From: Caulobacter sp. UNC358MFTsu5.1
GTDB lineage: Bacteria > Pseudomonadota > Alphaproteobacteria > Caulobacterales > Caulobacteraceae
NCBI RefSeq assembly: GCF_000712075.1
Contig: NZ_JONW01000010.1
Location: 268,143-332,142 of the forward strand
Direction of reading: 5' to 3'
DNA length: 64,000 nucleotides
Position 1 is the stretch's first letter; the number at the start of each line of letters is the position of its first letter. The position numbers and the translations under genes were made by a program. The notes under the pieces are model-generated. The model ran no database searches and had not been told where the DNA came from. It saw only the letters and a program-made list of their open reading frames with translations. This document shows positions 33,778 to 41,599 of this stretch, piece by piece.

Positions 33778-34599
33778 ATGAGCTTAGCCGACCGCCGCAT
33801 CCTCCTTCTCGGCGCGGCCGGCGGCATCGGTTCCGCCATCCGCGAAGGTCTGGCCGGCCGCTACGGCCTGATGCGCCTGGCTGACATCGCGCCGATGACC
33901 CCGGCTGGGCGCGGCGAGGAAATCGCCCACGCCGACCTGCTCGACATCCCCTCCCTGACCGCCGCCATGGCCGGGATCGACTGCGTGGTCCACATGGCCG
34001 GCGTGCCGGTCGAGCCCGAGACGAACGCCTGGGAGCAGGTGCTGCCGGCCAACATCGTCGGCGTCCACAACCTGTTCGAGGCGGCCCGGCGGGCGGCTGT
34101 GAAGCGGGTGCTGTTCGCCTCGTCGCACCACGCGGCCGGCTTCCATCGGCGGGAGGCGCCGACGCCCCAGACCCTGGTCCCGCGGCCCGACAGCTACTAC
34201 GGCGTCAGCAAGGTGTTCGGCGAGGCCATGGGCCGGATGTACGCCGACAAGTTCGGCCTGCAGGTGCTCGCCTTACGGATCGGCGCCTATCGCGAGCGGC
34301 CGTCCGACCCGCGCCAGCTGGCGGTCTGGATCAGCCCGCGCGACATGGTCGAGCTGGTGCGCTGCGGGATCGAGGCGCCGGATTTCGGCTATGCCACGGT
34401 CTGCGGAGTCTCGGCCAACACGCGGAACTTCTGGGACAATTCGGCCGTCGCCTTCCTCGGCTATGCGCCGCGCGACAATGCCGAGGCCTGGGCGGCCGAG
34501 GTGCTGGCCGGAGCGCCCGAGGACCCGGTCGCCTTGCCGTTCCAGGGCGGCTGGTACTGCGCCAAGGATTTCGTCGGCGACCCCTCGCGGGTCGACTAG
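33778..34599 (+). CDS. NAD-dependent epimerase/dehydratase family protein
   Basis: 273 residues. Rossmann glycine motif RRILLLGAAGGIGSAI, the Ser/Tyr/Lys region FASSHHA and SYYGVSKVFGEAMG (YxxxK). It resembles uronate dehydrogenase-type extended SDRs in length and the WDNSA tail. It begins after the family C repeat, so it may have its own promoter. It could reduce or oxidise a sugar-like product; substrate unknown. Start ATG 33778; an upstream TTG adds five residues. Confidence 0.85.
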   Translation: MSLADRRILLLGAAGGIGSAIREGLAGRYGLMRLADIAPMTPAGRGEEIAHADLLDIPSLTAAMAGIDCVVHMAGVPVEPETNAWEQVLPANIVGVHNLFEAARRAAVKRVLFASSHHAAGFHRREAPTPQTLVPRPDSYYGVSKVFGEAMGRMYADKFGLQVLALRIGAYRERPSDPRQLAVWISPRDMVELVRCGIEAPDFGYATVCGVSANTRNFWDNSAVAFLGYAPRDNAEAWAAEVLAGAPEDPVALPFQGGWYCAKDFVGDPSRVD

Positions 34600-35204
34600 G
34601 CGCCCAGGCGGTCGACCAGATAGAGCCGCGCCATCGACCGGAACTCGGCGATCGCCTGGGCCGGGGCGGGTTCGGCCTCGAGCATGGCGACCATCTTCAT
34701 GCTGCCCAGGAAGGCGATGGCCACGTCGCGGACGGCCTGGGCGGGCTTGTCCGGCGCGCGCCTGGCCAGGAGGGCGGCGATCCGGTCGCGCATCATGTCG
34801 CGCAGGGCGGCCGAGCGGGTGTTGCGGTCCGGCCGGCTGTCGACCAGGGCCAGGGCCGCGTCGCGCTCGTGGCGGCGGCTGGGGAACAGGTCCAGCAGGG
34901 CGTCGGCCAGGGCGGCGGTCGACAGGCCGGGTAGGGCGGCCTCCAGCGCGTCCAGCGCCTCGCCCAGCTGGCCCGCGTAGCGGTCGATCAGGGCGTCGGC
35001 CAGCACGTCCTTGTTCGGGAAGAACTGGTACAGCGATCCGATGGGCGCGCCCGCCCGGGCGGCGATCTGGGTCATGGTCGCCGCCTCGAAGCCCTTCTCC
35101 GCGAACACCGCCAGGGCCGCGTCCTGCAGGGCGGCCACGCGCAGTTCGCCCCGTTTGCGCTGGGGCGCACGGGCGGCGGTTGACTTAGATGAGGGCATCC
35201 TCAT
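34596..35204 (-). CDS. TetR/AcrR family transcriptional regulator
   Basis: 202 residues. HTH at about residues 25-70 (ALAVFAEKGFEAATMTQIAARAGAPIGSLYQFFPNKDVLADAL). A helical ligand-binding domain follows. The start (ATG 35204, or ATG 35198) lies inside a perfect palindrome ATGAGG-GCAT-CCTCAT, and a degenerate copy lies upstream, so it probably represses itself and the divergent isochorismatase-fold gene. It is convergent with the epimerase gene, overlapping it by 4 bases. Confidence 0.88.
   Translation of the reverse strand: MRMPSSKSTAARAPQRKRGELRVAALQDAALAVFAEKGFEAATMTQIAARAGAPIGSLYQFFPNKDVLADALIDRYAGQLGEALDALEAALPGLSTAALADALLDLFPSRRHERDAALALVDSRPDRNTRSAALRDMMRDRIAALLARRAPDKPAQAVRDVAIAFLGSMKMVAMLEAEPAPAQAIAEFRSMARLYLVDRLGA
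35189..35204 (+). promoter_or_regulatory. Candidate TetR operator O1
   Basis: Perfect inverted repeat ATGAGG-GCAT-CCTCAT. It overlaps the start codon of the TetR gene on the minus strand. A related site O2 (GTGAGC-TCAT-CCTCAT) lies at 35215-35230, centre to centre 26 bases, about 2.5 helical turns away. Confidence 0.6.
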
Positions 35205-35214
35205 ATATCCATAG

Positions 35215-35230
35215 GTGAGCTCATCCTCAT
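35215..35230 (+). promoter_or_regulatory. Candidate TetR operator O2
   Basis: GTGAGCTCATCCTCAT matches O1 at 13 of 16 positions, with one conserved half-site (ATCCTCAT). It lies in the TetR-isochorismatase intergenic region and would be the second dimer site. The right half is followed by ATAACG, so it may overlap a -10 region. Confidence 0.5.
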
Positions 35231-35296
35231 ATAACGAGCCGACGCGTCGCGGGCTAGCGGCGTGCGCGCCGGCGCTTGCCCGAAAGGCGACTTCCC

Positions 35297-35866
35297 ATGA
35301 TCAAGCTCGATCCCAAGACCACGGCCCTGGTGCTGATCGACCTGCAGAACGGCATCCTGGCCATGCCCGTCGCGCCCCGCACGGGCCCCCAGGCCCTGGC
35401 GGCCGGCAAGGCCCTGGCCGAGCGCTTCCGCGCCGCCGGCGCCCCCGTGGTGTTGGTCAATGTGGCCTTCGCCGCCGACGACGGCGACCGGGTCAAGACG
35501 CCCGTCGACCAGCCGATGGCCCTGCCGCCCGGCGGCTTCCCGGCCGGCTGGGGCGACCTGGCCGACGGCCTGGCCCAGCCCGGCGACATCCGCGTGACAA
35601 AGCGCCAGTGGAACGCCTTCCACCAGACAGGGCTGGACCTGGAACTGCGCCGGCGGGGGATCACCACGGTGGTCCTGGCCGGGGTGGCGACCAATCTGGG
35701 CGTCGAGTCGACCGCGCGGGCCGGCTACGAGCACGGCTACGCCATGGTGCTGGTCGAGGACGCGATGACCACCTTCTCGCCCGAGATGCACGCCTTCGCG
35801 GTCGAGCGCATCTTCCCGCGCATCGGCCGGGTGAGCACGGCGTCGGATCTGGCCCTGGAGGCCTGA
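35297..35866 (+). CDS. Isochorismatase-family protein, YecD-like, with Gly in place of the catalytic Cys
   Basis: 189 residues. The Asp (LVLIDLQNGI) and Lys (RVTKRQWNAF) of the isochorismatase triad are present, but the nucleophile position reads GVATNLGVEST, that is Gly where amidohydrolases have Cys. This matches true isochorismatase-type enzymes and YecD. It is transcribed divergently from the TetR gene behind the O1/O2 sites. A terminator follows. Confidence 0.85.
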   Translation: MIKLDPKTTALVLIDLQNGILAMPVAPRTGPQALAAGKALAERFRAAGAPVVLVNVAFAADDGDRVKTPVDQPMALPPGGFPAGWGDLADGLAQPGDIRVTKRQWNAFHQTGLDLELRRRGITTVVLAGVATNLGVESTARAGYEHGYAMVLVEDAMTTFSPEMHAFAVERIFPRIGRVSTASDLALEA

Positions 35867-35873
35867 CGGACGG

Positions 35874-35903
35874 CGCGCCGCGTTCGCGGACGCGGCGCGT
35901 TTC
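35874..35903 (+). terminator. Terminator after the second isochorismatase-fold gene
   Basis: CGCGCCGCG (35874-35882) pairs perfectly with CGCGGCGCG (35891-35899), followed by TTT. Located between converging genes. Confidence 0.7.
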
Positions 35904-35907
35904 CCGG

Positions 35908-36393
35908 CTACTCGCGGGTGAAGTCGGCCGGGATCTCCGGGTTCGCGCCCGCCTTGCCCCACAGGACGATCTCGTTGCCCCACGGGTCGCGGAAGGCGTG
36001 GTTGTAGCCGTTGAACTCGGCCCAGTAATGGTCGCGCCACAGCAGGGTCGCGCCCAGCTCCTGGGCCTTGCCCAGGATGCGGTCGGCGCTGTCGTCGTCG
36101 CCGATCAGCACCCAGACGCGGGGTTTGCGGCCGTCGGTCGACAGGTGGCGGGGCTCGACGCCGGCGGGCTCGGGGTGGGGACGGGCGTTGGCGGCCTTGA
36201 AGATCCCCAGGTGCAGGTTGCCGATCTCGCTGTCGGTCCCGTCGCTCTTCTTGAAGAAGCCGCCGGGCACCATGCGATGGTACTCGCCCTGCGGCCGGGC
36301 GTCGTTCTGCCAGCCGAAGACCTCCGCATAGAAGTTGCCGGCGGCGTCCGGGTCTTCCGAGGCCAGGTCGACGAAGATCAGGGTGTTGGTCAC
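35908..36393 (-). CDS. VOC (glyoxalase/bleomycin-resistance fold) family protein
   Basis: 161 residues. Two beta-alpha-beta-beta-beta halves: TLIFVDLASEDPDAAGNFYAEVFGW and VWVLIGDDDSADRILGKAQELGATLL...FRDPWGNEIVLW. Metal or substrate-binding residues are of the usual VOC kind, but no family-specific motif is clear. The SDR gene stop and this ATG overlap by four bases, so it is the second gene of an SDR-VOC pair. Confidence 0.85.
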   Translation of the reverse strand: MTNTLIFVDLASEDPDAAGNFYAEVFGWQNDARPQGEYHRMVPGGFFKKSDGTDSEIGNLHLGIFKAANARPHPEPAGVEPRHLSTDGRKPRVWVLIGDDDSADRILGKAQELGATLLWRDHYWAEFNGYNHAFRDPWGNEIVLWGKAGANPEIPADFTRE

Positions 36394-37217
36394 GGGCGGT
36401 CCTCAAAACCGATGGAAAGGGTCAGGTCCTTCCAGGCGTCGATGTCGGCCTGGAGGCCGGCGGCGGCGTAGCCGGCGTATTTCAGGGCGTCCTCGCCCAG
36501 CAGCAGGTGCAGGGGCGGGGCCTCCTCGTCGGCGATGCGCAGGACCGCCTGGGCGGCCTTGGCCGGGTCGCCCGGCTCGTGGCCGGCGTGGTCGGCCATG
36601 ATCCGTTCGGCGTCGCGGGCCAGGCCGTCGTAGTCGGCGATCTTGCTGGCCACGATCGTCTTGGAGCCGCCGGCGAAATTGGTGCGCAGGCCGCCGGGGG
36701 CGACGTTGGTGACCTTGATGCCTAGCTCGGCCACCTCGGCGGCCAGGGTCTGGGTCAGGCCCTCCAGCGCCCACTTGCTGGCGCAGTAGACGCCGGTGCC
36801 GGCCCAGACGGCCAGGCCCGAGACCGAGGTGACGTTGATGATCCGCCCGGTCCGGCGGGCGCGCATGGCCGGCAGAACGGCCTTCAGCATCGCCAGCGGG
36901 CCGACGACGTTGGTCTCGAACTGGGCGCGGAGTTCGTCCAGCGAGGCTTCCTCCACCGCGCCCACGAGGCCGTAGCCGGCGTTGTTGACCAGGACGTCGA
37001 TCTTACCGACGGCCTCCACCTCGGCGACGCCCTTACGGACCGCCGCCTCGTCGGTGACGTCCAGCACCAGGGCATGGCCGCCCAGCAGCTCGAAGGCGTC
37101 GGCGTCCTTGGCCTTGCGCACCGTGCCGAAGACGGTGTCGCCGCGCGCGATGGCCGCCAGGGCGATCTCGCGGCCCAGTCCGCCGGACACGCCGGTGATC
37201 AGCCAGGTCTTGGTCAT
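36390..37217 (-). CDS. Short-chain dehydrogenase/reductase
   Basis: 275 residues. TGVSGGLGRE glycine motif, NNAGYG, catalytic Ser in NVTSVSG and YCASK. The pattern is that of classical SDRs. Oxidises or reduces an unknown alcohol/ketone. Its stop overlaps the VOC start (ATGA), so the two are translated together. It is followed upstream by the family C repeat. Confidence 0.9.
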   Translation of the reverse strand: MTKTWLITGVSGGLGREIALAAIARGDTVFGTVRKAKDADAFELLGGHALVLDVTDEAAVRKGVAEVEAVGKIDVLVNNAGYGLVGAVEEASLDELRAQFETNVVGPLAMLKAVLPAMRARRTGRIINVTSVSGLAVWAGTGVYCASKWALEGLTQTLAAEVAELGIKVTNVAPGGLRTNFAGGSKTIVASKIADYDGLARDAERIMADHAGHEPGDPAKAAQAVLRIADEEAPPLHLLLGEDALKYAGYAAAGLQADIDAWKDLTLSIGFEDRP

Positions 37218-37239
37218 CGACTTCTCAACTCATCAAAGG

Positions 37240-37348
37240 GTGTCATCCCGGAAGCGCGTAGCGCTGTCCGGGACCCAGGTGAACCGCACCGCATCCGCCC
37301 AGTCCCCTGGGTCCCGGACAGCCTCTGCGAGGCTTCCGGGATGACAAC
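37240..37348. repeat. Palindromic repeat, family C, copy 2
   Basis: Outer arms GTGTCATCCCGGAAGC and GCTTCCGGGATGACAAC (14-base perfect core), inner arms GGGACCCAGG and CCTGGGTCCC. Same order and sequence as copy 1 at 33651-33760. The two copies bracket the epimerase-TetR-isochorismatase-VOC-SDR block. Confidence 0.85.
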
Positions 37349-37364
37349 GGAAGGTGCGGCGAAA

Positions 37365-38243
37365 CTAGTACGGCTTGTCGCCCTTCACCCACAGCCGGTG
37401 CATGGTCCGGAAGTACTTGGTGTCGTCGTACAGCGTGCCGGTGTGCAGGGTGCAGCGGTTGTCCCACATCAGCAGGTCGCCCTTGGACCACTTGTGGCGG
37501 TAGACGAAGTCGTCGCCGGTCATGAACGCCACCAGCTCCTCGATCAGGGCCAGGCCCTCGGGGCCGGGCTTGCCGATCACCTCGGTCACCGTGCCGGTCG
37601 AGGGCCACAGGGCCTTGCGGCCGTCGGCCGGGTGGGTGCGGATCAGCGGGTGCTCGACGTCGGGATTGGCCGCCTCCAGCTCGGGCGACAGGTTCTGCTG
37701 CTGGCCGAACTGGCGGGTGGCCATGAAGTGCTTGTAGCTGTGGTGCAGGCTCAGCGGCAGCAGCTCGGCCTGCTTCTCGGGCGAGAGGGCGTTCCAGGCG
37801 GCGCAGCCGTCGGCCAGCAGGGTGTCGGAGCCCTCGTCGGGCACCTCGACCGCATAGAGCATGGTCAGCATCACCGGCTCGGGCTTGTAGCTGTAGTCGG
37901 TGTGCCAGCCGACGCCGTCGTTGTGGGCGCCGATCGGCTTGCCGTCCACGACCCGGTTGCTGAGGATGAAGATCTTCGGATAGCCGGGCAGGGTGAAGCG
38001 GGTCTGGGTGTGGTCCTCGGCCTCGCCGAACCGGCCGATGAAGCGCATCAAGTCGTCCGGCGTCATCGACTGGCCAGGGATCACCACGGCGCCGTGGCGA
38101 TGGAAGGCGGCCACCACCTTGTCGATCTCGGCGTCGGGCGCGGTCGACAGGTCCAGGTCGTGGATGCGGGCGCCGAAGCCGGGCTTCAGTTCCGAGATCG
38201 TCAGGTCGTCGGCGAGCGTCATGTCCACGGGCGCGGTCCTCAT
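37365..38243 (-). CDS. TauD/TfdA-type Fe(II)/2-oxoglutarate dioxygenase, second paralogue
   Basis: 292 residues. Iron ligands His114 and Asp116 (GWHTDYS) and the distal His in CTLHTG. It shares the C-terminal DNRCT pattern with the first TauD at 32826 but differs in the middle, so a different substrate is likely. It is divergent from the Rieske oxygenase gene with 255 bases between starts, which hold several palindromes. Confidence 0.9.
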   Translation of the reverse strand: MRTAPVDMTLADDLTISELKPGFGARIHDLDLSTAPDAEIDKVVAAFHRHGAVVIPGQSMTPDDLMRFIGRFGEAEDHTQTRFTLPGYPKIFILSNRVVDGKPIGAHNDGVGWHTDYSYKPEPVMLTMLYAVEVPDEGSDTLLADGCAAWNALSPEKQAELLPLSLHHSYKHFMATRQFGQQQNLSPELEAANPDVEHPLIRTHPADGRKALWPSTGTVTEVIGKPGPEGLALIEELVAFMTGDDFVYRHKWSKGDLLMWDNRCTLHTGTLYDDTKYFRTMHRLWVKGDKPY

Positions 38244-38290
38244 CGAAGCTTTGTGAGCTCAACCTAGGCCCCGTCCAAGGCCACGTCTTG

Positions 38291-38325
38291 CCGGTACGCG
38301 CACGACGGCTTTGCGTGCGCGTCCG
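38291..38325 (+). promoter_or_regulatory. Hairpin in the TauD-Rieske intergenic region
   Basis: CCGGTACGCGCAC and GTGCGCGTCCGG arms with one bulge, loop GACGGCTTTGC. Candidate regulator site or transcript hairpin; no specific protein can be named. Confidence 0.35.
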
Positions 38326-38342
38326 GCAAAGTCATCCGGCGC

Positions 38343-38361
38343 CGCAAGCTTGCGCGCCTTT
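38343..38361 (+). promoter_or_regulatory. CGCAAGCTTGCG palindrome with following U run
   Basis: Perfect 12-base palindrome CGCAAGCTTGCG (38343-38354), flanked by GGCG and CGCC with a bulge, then TTTT. It looks like an attenuator or operator in the leader of the Rieske-oxygenase gene; the gene starts at 38499. Confidence 0.4.
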
Positions 38362-38498
38362 TGCTCATTTCCGCCCGAGAACCCGGCGACGCCGCCCGCT
38401 GGCCAGGCGACGGCCAACTTATCGTGCGCGCTGGTGCAAGACCGGTGGGCGCGCCCCGCCTAGCCTTCGTATCGATCTTGCGAAGGAGCGCAGCCGCC

Positions 38499-39707
38499 AT
38501 GGGCCTCTCGCCCGCACCCAATCTCGACGACGCCTTCTTCGACGGCCTGTCGCGCTCGATGCGCGACGTCGACGCGGCCGAGACCCTGCCGCCCGCCTGC
38601 TACACCGACGCGGCCTTCTACGACTTCGAGAAGGAGGCGCTGTTCAATCACGAATGGCTGTGCGTGGGCCGCGTGGACTGGGTGAAGGAGGCCGGCGACT
38701 ACTTCACCACCACGATCATCGGCGAGCCGATCATCGTCACCCGCAACCGCTCCAACGAGATCAAGGCGATGTCGGCGGTGTGCCAGCACCGCGCCATGCT
38801 GGTGGCCGAGGGCCGGGGCAACACCCGGGGCTTCGTCTGCCCCTATCACCACTGGGTCTATTCGCTGAACGGCGACCTGGTGAACGCCCCGGCCATGGAG
38901 CGGGCCTGCGACTTCGACAAGAAGGCCGTCAAGCTGCCGACCTTCAAGGTCGAGGTCTGGCTGGGTTTCATCTTCATCAATTTCGACGCCGACGCGCCGC
39001 CCCTGGCCCCGCGCCTGACGGCGGTCGAGGCGGCGGTGGCTAACTACGACCTCGCCAACGCCGAGGGCCTGACCCCGCCGATGACCGGCCAGTTCGCCTG
39101 GAACTGGAAGGTGATGTTCGAGAACAACAACGACGGCTACCACGCCAACAAGCTGCATCGCGGCCCGCTGCACGACTTCATCCCCAGCGAGCTCTGCAGC
39201 TTCCCCGAGGCGGGCGCGGACGACGCCGGCTTCCTGCGCTTCAACGGCACCACTCATCCGGACGTCAGCTTCAACCCGACCCAGAAGGCCGTGCTGCCGG
39301 TCTTCCCGAAGCTGACCGACCAGGACCGCAACCGCGCCACCTTCGCCAACATCCCGCCGACCCTGTCGCTGGTGATGACCAGCGACATGGTCATCTACCT
39401 GATCCTGCGGCCCACGGGTCCCGAGACCATGGAGCAGGACACCGGCCTGCTGGTCGCGCCGGGCGCCACCGAGGTCAACGGCTTCGAGGAGCGGCTGGAG
39501 ATGATCATGACCTCGGCGGGCAAGATCATCGCCCAGGACATGCACGTCGACGAACTGGTCCAGGTGGGCCTGCGCTCGCGGTTCGCGGTGCGCGGCCGGT
39601 ACTCCTGGCAGGAGGGGGCGCAGGTGCAGTTCAACCGCTGGCTCACGCCGCGCTACCAGAAGGCCTGGGCGGCGCTGAAAGGCCCGAAGGCGGAGGTCGC
39701 CGCATGA
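38499..39707 (+). CDS. Rieske aromatic-ring-hydroxylating dioxygenase, large subunit
   Basis: 402 residues. Rieske [2Fe-2S] ligands C95, H97, C114 and H117 (CQHR, CPYHH). The mononuclear-iron site is D212, H215 and H220 (NNNDGYHANKLH). A catalytic domain with the SRPBCC fold fills the C-terminal half. The MGLSPAPN start has GGAG upstream; the frame is open 46 codons further. The reductase/ferredoxin partners are not nearby. It is followed, with a 4-base overlap, by an extradiol dioxygenase, consistent with hydroxylation then ring cleavage. Confidence 0.93.
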   Translation: MGLSPAPNLDDAFFDGLSRSMRDVDAAETLPPACYTDAAFYDFEKEALFNHEWLCVGRVDWVKEAGDYFTTTIIGEPIIVTRNRSNEIKAMSAVCQHRAMLVAEGRGNTRGFVCPYHHWVYSLNGDLVNAPAMERACDFDKKAVKLPTFKVEVWLGFIFINFDADAPPLAPRLTAVEAAVANYDLANAEGLTPPMTGQFAWNWKVMFENNNDGYHANKLHRGPLHDFIPSELCSFPEAGADDAGFLRFNGTTHPDVSFNPTQKAVLPVFPKLTDQDRNRATFANIPPTLSLVMTSDMVIYLILRPTGPETMEQDTGLLVAPGATEVNGFEERLEMIMTSAGKIIAQDMHVDELVQVGLRSRFAVRGRYSWQEGAQVQFNRWLTPRYQKAWAALKGPKAEVAA

Positions 39708-40495
39708 GCCGCCTGCCCGTCGCCTTCTTCGGTCACGGCAGCCCGATGATCGCCCTGGAAACCAACGACACCACCCAGACGTGGAAGGCGATGGGCGAGG
39801 CGTTCGGCAAGCCCAAGGCCATCCTCTGCATCTCGGCCCACTGGCTGACCAAGGGCGTCGGCGTCACCGCCATGGCCGCCCCGCGCACCATCCACGACTT
39901 CGGGGCCTCGTTCCCGCAGGCGCTGTTCGACGTTCAGTACCCCGCGCCCGGCTCGCCCGAGCTGGCGGCGCGGGTGCGCGACCTGCTGGCGCCGCTGCCG
40001 GTGACCCTGGACCAGCAGGCCTGGGGCCTGGACCACGGGACCTGGTCGGTGCTGTGCAAGGCCTATCCCGAGGCCGACGTGCCGGTGGTGCAGCTCAGCA
40101 TGGACGCCTCCAAGCCGCCGGCGTGGCACTTCGAGCTGGCCCGGCGCCTGGCGCCCCTGCGCGACGAGGGCGTGCTGATCGTCGGCACCGGCAACATCGT
40201 CCACAACCTGCCGGCCATGAACTGGGGCGAGCGCCACTGCGCGCCCTACGACTGGTCGCTGCGGTTCAACGACTACATCAAGCAGGCCATCGTCGACGAC
40301 GCGCCCCAGCGGGTGGTGGACTTCGCCTCGCGCGGCGACGACGCCAGCCGCTCGGTCCCGACGCCCGACCACTTCTGGCCGCTGCTGTACGTGCTGGGCG
40401 CGCGCCTGCCCGGCGACGTCGCCGTCTTCGCCCCCGACCACATCGAGCACGGCTCGCTGAGCATGACGTCCGTCACGCTCGCGCCGGCGGCCTGA
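39704..40495 (+). CDS. DODA-type extradiol ring-opening dioxygenase
   Basis: 263 residues, class III extradiol (LigB/YgiD-like). Metal-binding pattern: GHGSPM at the N-terminus and SAHWLTKGV, then GNIVHNLPAMNWG and HIEHGSLS. YgiD-like members cleave 3,4-dihydroxyphenylalanine-type catechols; others cleave protocatechuate-like rings. Overlaps the Rieske gene by 4 bases. It would open the ring hydroxylated by the Rieske enzyme. Confidence 0.92.
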   Translation: MSRLPVAFFGHGSPMIALETNDTTQTWKAMGEAFGKPKAILCISAHWLTKGVGVTAMAAPRTIHDFGASFPQALFDVQYPAPGSPELAARVRDLLAPLPVTLDQQAWGLDHGTWSVLCKAYPEADVPVVQLSMDASKPPAWHFELARRLAPLRDEGVLIVGTGNIVHNLPAMNWGERHCAPYDWSLRFNDYIKQAIVDDAPQRVVDFASRGDDASRSVPTPDHFWPLLYVLGARLPGDVAVFAPDHIEHGSLSMTSVTLAPAA

Positions 40496-40512
40496 ACCCG
40501 AGAGACCCTGAG

Positions 40513-41589
40513 ATGCCCTTCATCTGCGAACCCGGCCAGACCCGCCCGGACGTCCTGCCCGGCGCCCTGCACACCCTGAAGGCCACGCCGGCCACCGTGC
40601 ACTGGGGCTATTTCGATCCGTCGATCAAGCCGGCCCTGCGCATCAAGTCCGGCGACCTGGTCAGCGCCGAGGCCATCACCCACCACGCCGGCGACGCCCC
40701 CGACCTGATGATGGACGAGGCGGTCACCCGCATCTTCACCGAGATCCCCGAGGACGACCGCAATCCCGGCGTCCACATCATGACCGGCCCGATCTTCGTC
40801 GAGGACGCCAAGCCCGGCGACGTGCTGGAGGTGCGCTACCTGCGCATGGTCCCGCGCAACAACTACGGCTCCAACCTCGCGGCCAACTGGGGCTACCTCT
40901 ACAAGGAGTTCGGCGAGAAGGAGCGGGTGACGATCTACGAGCTGGATCAGAACACCAACACCGCCAGCGCCCTCTACGCCTACGACTTCGAAGGCAAGTA
41001 CCTGATCCCCGGCACGATCACCAACTGCCCCGAGTGCGACCGCCAGCCGGCCCTGGGCGGCGTGCGCGTGGCGGCCCGGCCGCACCTGGGCACGGCGGGC
41101 GTGGCGCCGGCCATCGACGGCCGCGTCAGCACCATCCCGCCCGGCGCCCACGGCGGCAACATCGACAACTGGCGGATCGGGGCGGGGGCGACGATGTACT
41201 ACCCCGTCCAGGTCGAGGGCGGGCTGTTCTCGATCGGCGATCCGCACGTCAGCCAGGGCGACGGCGAGATCTCCGGCACGGCCATCGAAAGCTCGCTGAA
41301 CGTCCTGATGCAGATCGTGCTGCGCAAGGACTTCGTCTCGCCCGGGCCCCTGCTGGAAACGCCGAAGTGGTGGATCGTCCACGGCTTCGACGAAAGCCTG
41401 GACGTGGCCATGAAGGACGCGTCGCTGAACATGCTGACCCTGCTCAGCGATCACGTCGGCCTGTCGAAGAACGACGCCTATTCGCTGATGAGCGTGGCCT
41501 CGGACTTCGGGGTCACCCAGGTGGTCGACGGCAAGCAGGGCTGCCACGTGCGCATCCCGCGCGACATCTTCCCCCGAATGAAAGGTTAG
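40513..41589 (+). CDS. Acetamidase/formamidase family protein
   Basis: 358 residues, the usual length. GALHTLKATPATVHWGYFD, the metal/active-site region with YLIPGTITNCPECDRQP, and the conserved STIPPGAHGGNIDNW and YYPVQVEGGLFSIGDPHVSQGDGE segments. It hydrolyses short amides such as formamide or acetamide. It lies 17 bases after the extradiol dioxygenase gene, suggesting that a formamide-like or small amide fragment is released by the pathway. Confidence 0.92.
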   Translation: MPFICEPGQTRPDVLPGALHTLKATPATVHWGYFDPSIKPALRIKSGDLVSAEAITHHAGDAPDLMMDEAVTRIFTEIPEDDRNPGVHIMTGPIFVEDAKPGDVLEVRYLRMVPRNNYGSNLAANWGYLYKEFGEKERVTIYELDQNTNTASALYAYDFEGKYLIPGTITNCPECDRQPALGGVRVAARPHLGTAGVAPAIDGRVSTIPPGAHGGNIDNWRIGAGATMYYPVQVEGGLFSIGDPHVSQGDGEISGTAIESSLNVLMQIVLRKDFVSPGPLLETPKWWIVHGFDESLDVAMKDASLNMLTLLSDHVGLSKNDAYSLMSVASDFGVTQVVDGKQGCHVRIPRDIFPRMKG

Positions 41590-41599
41590 GAGCGCCCCG

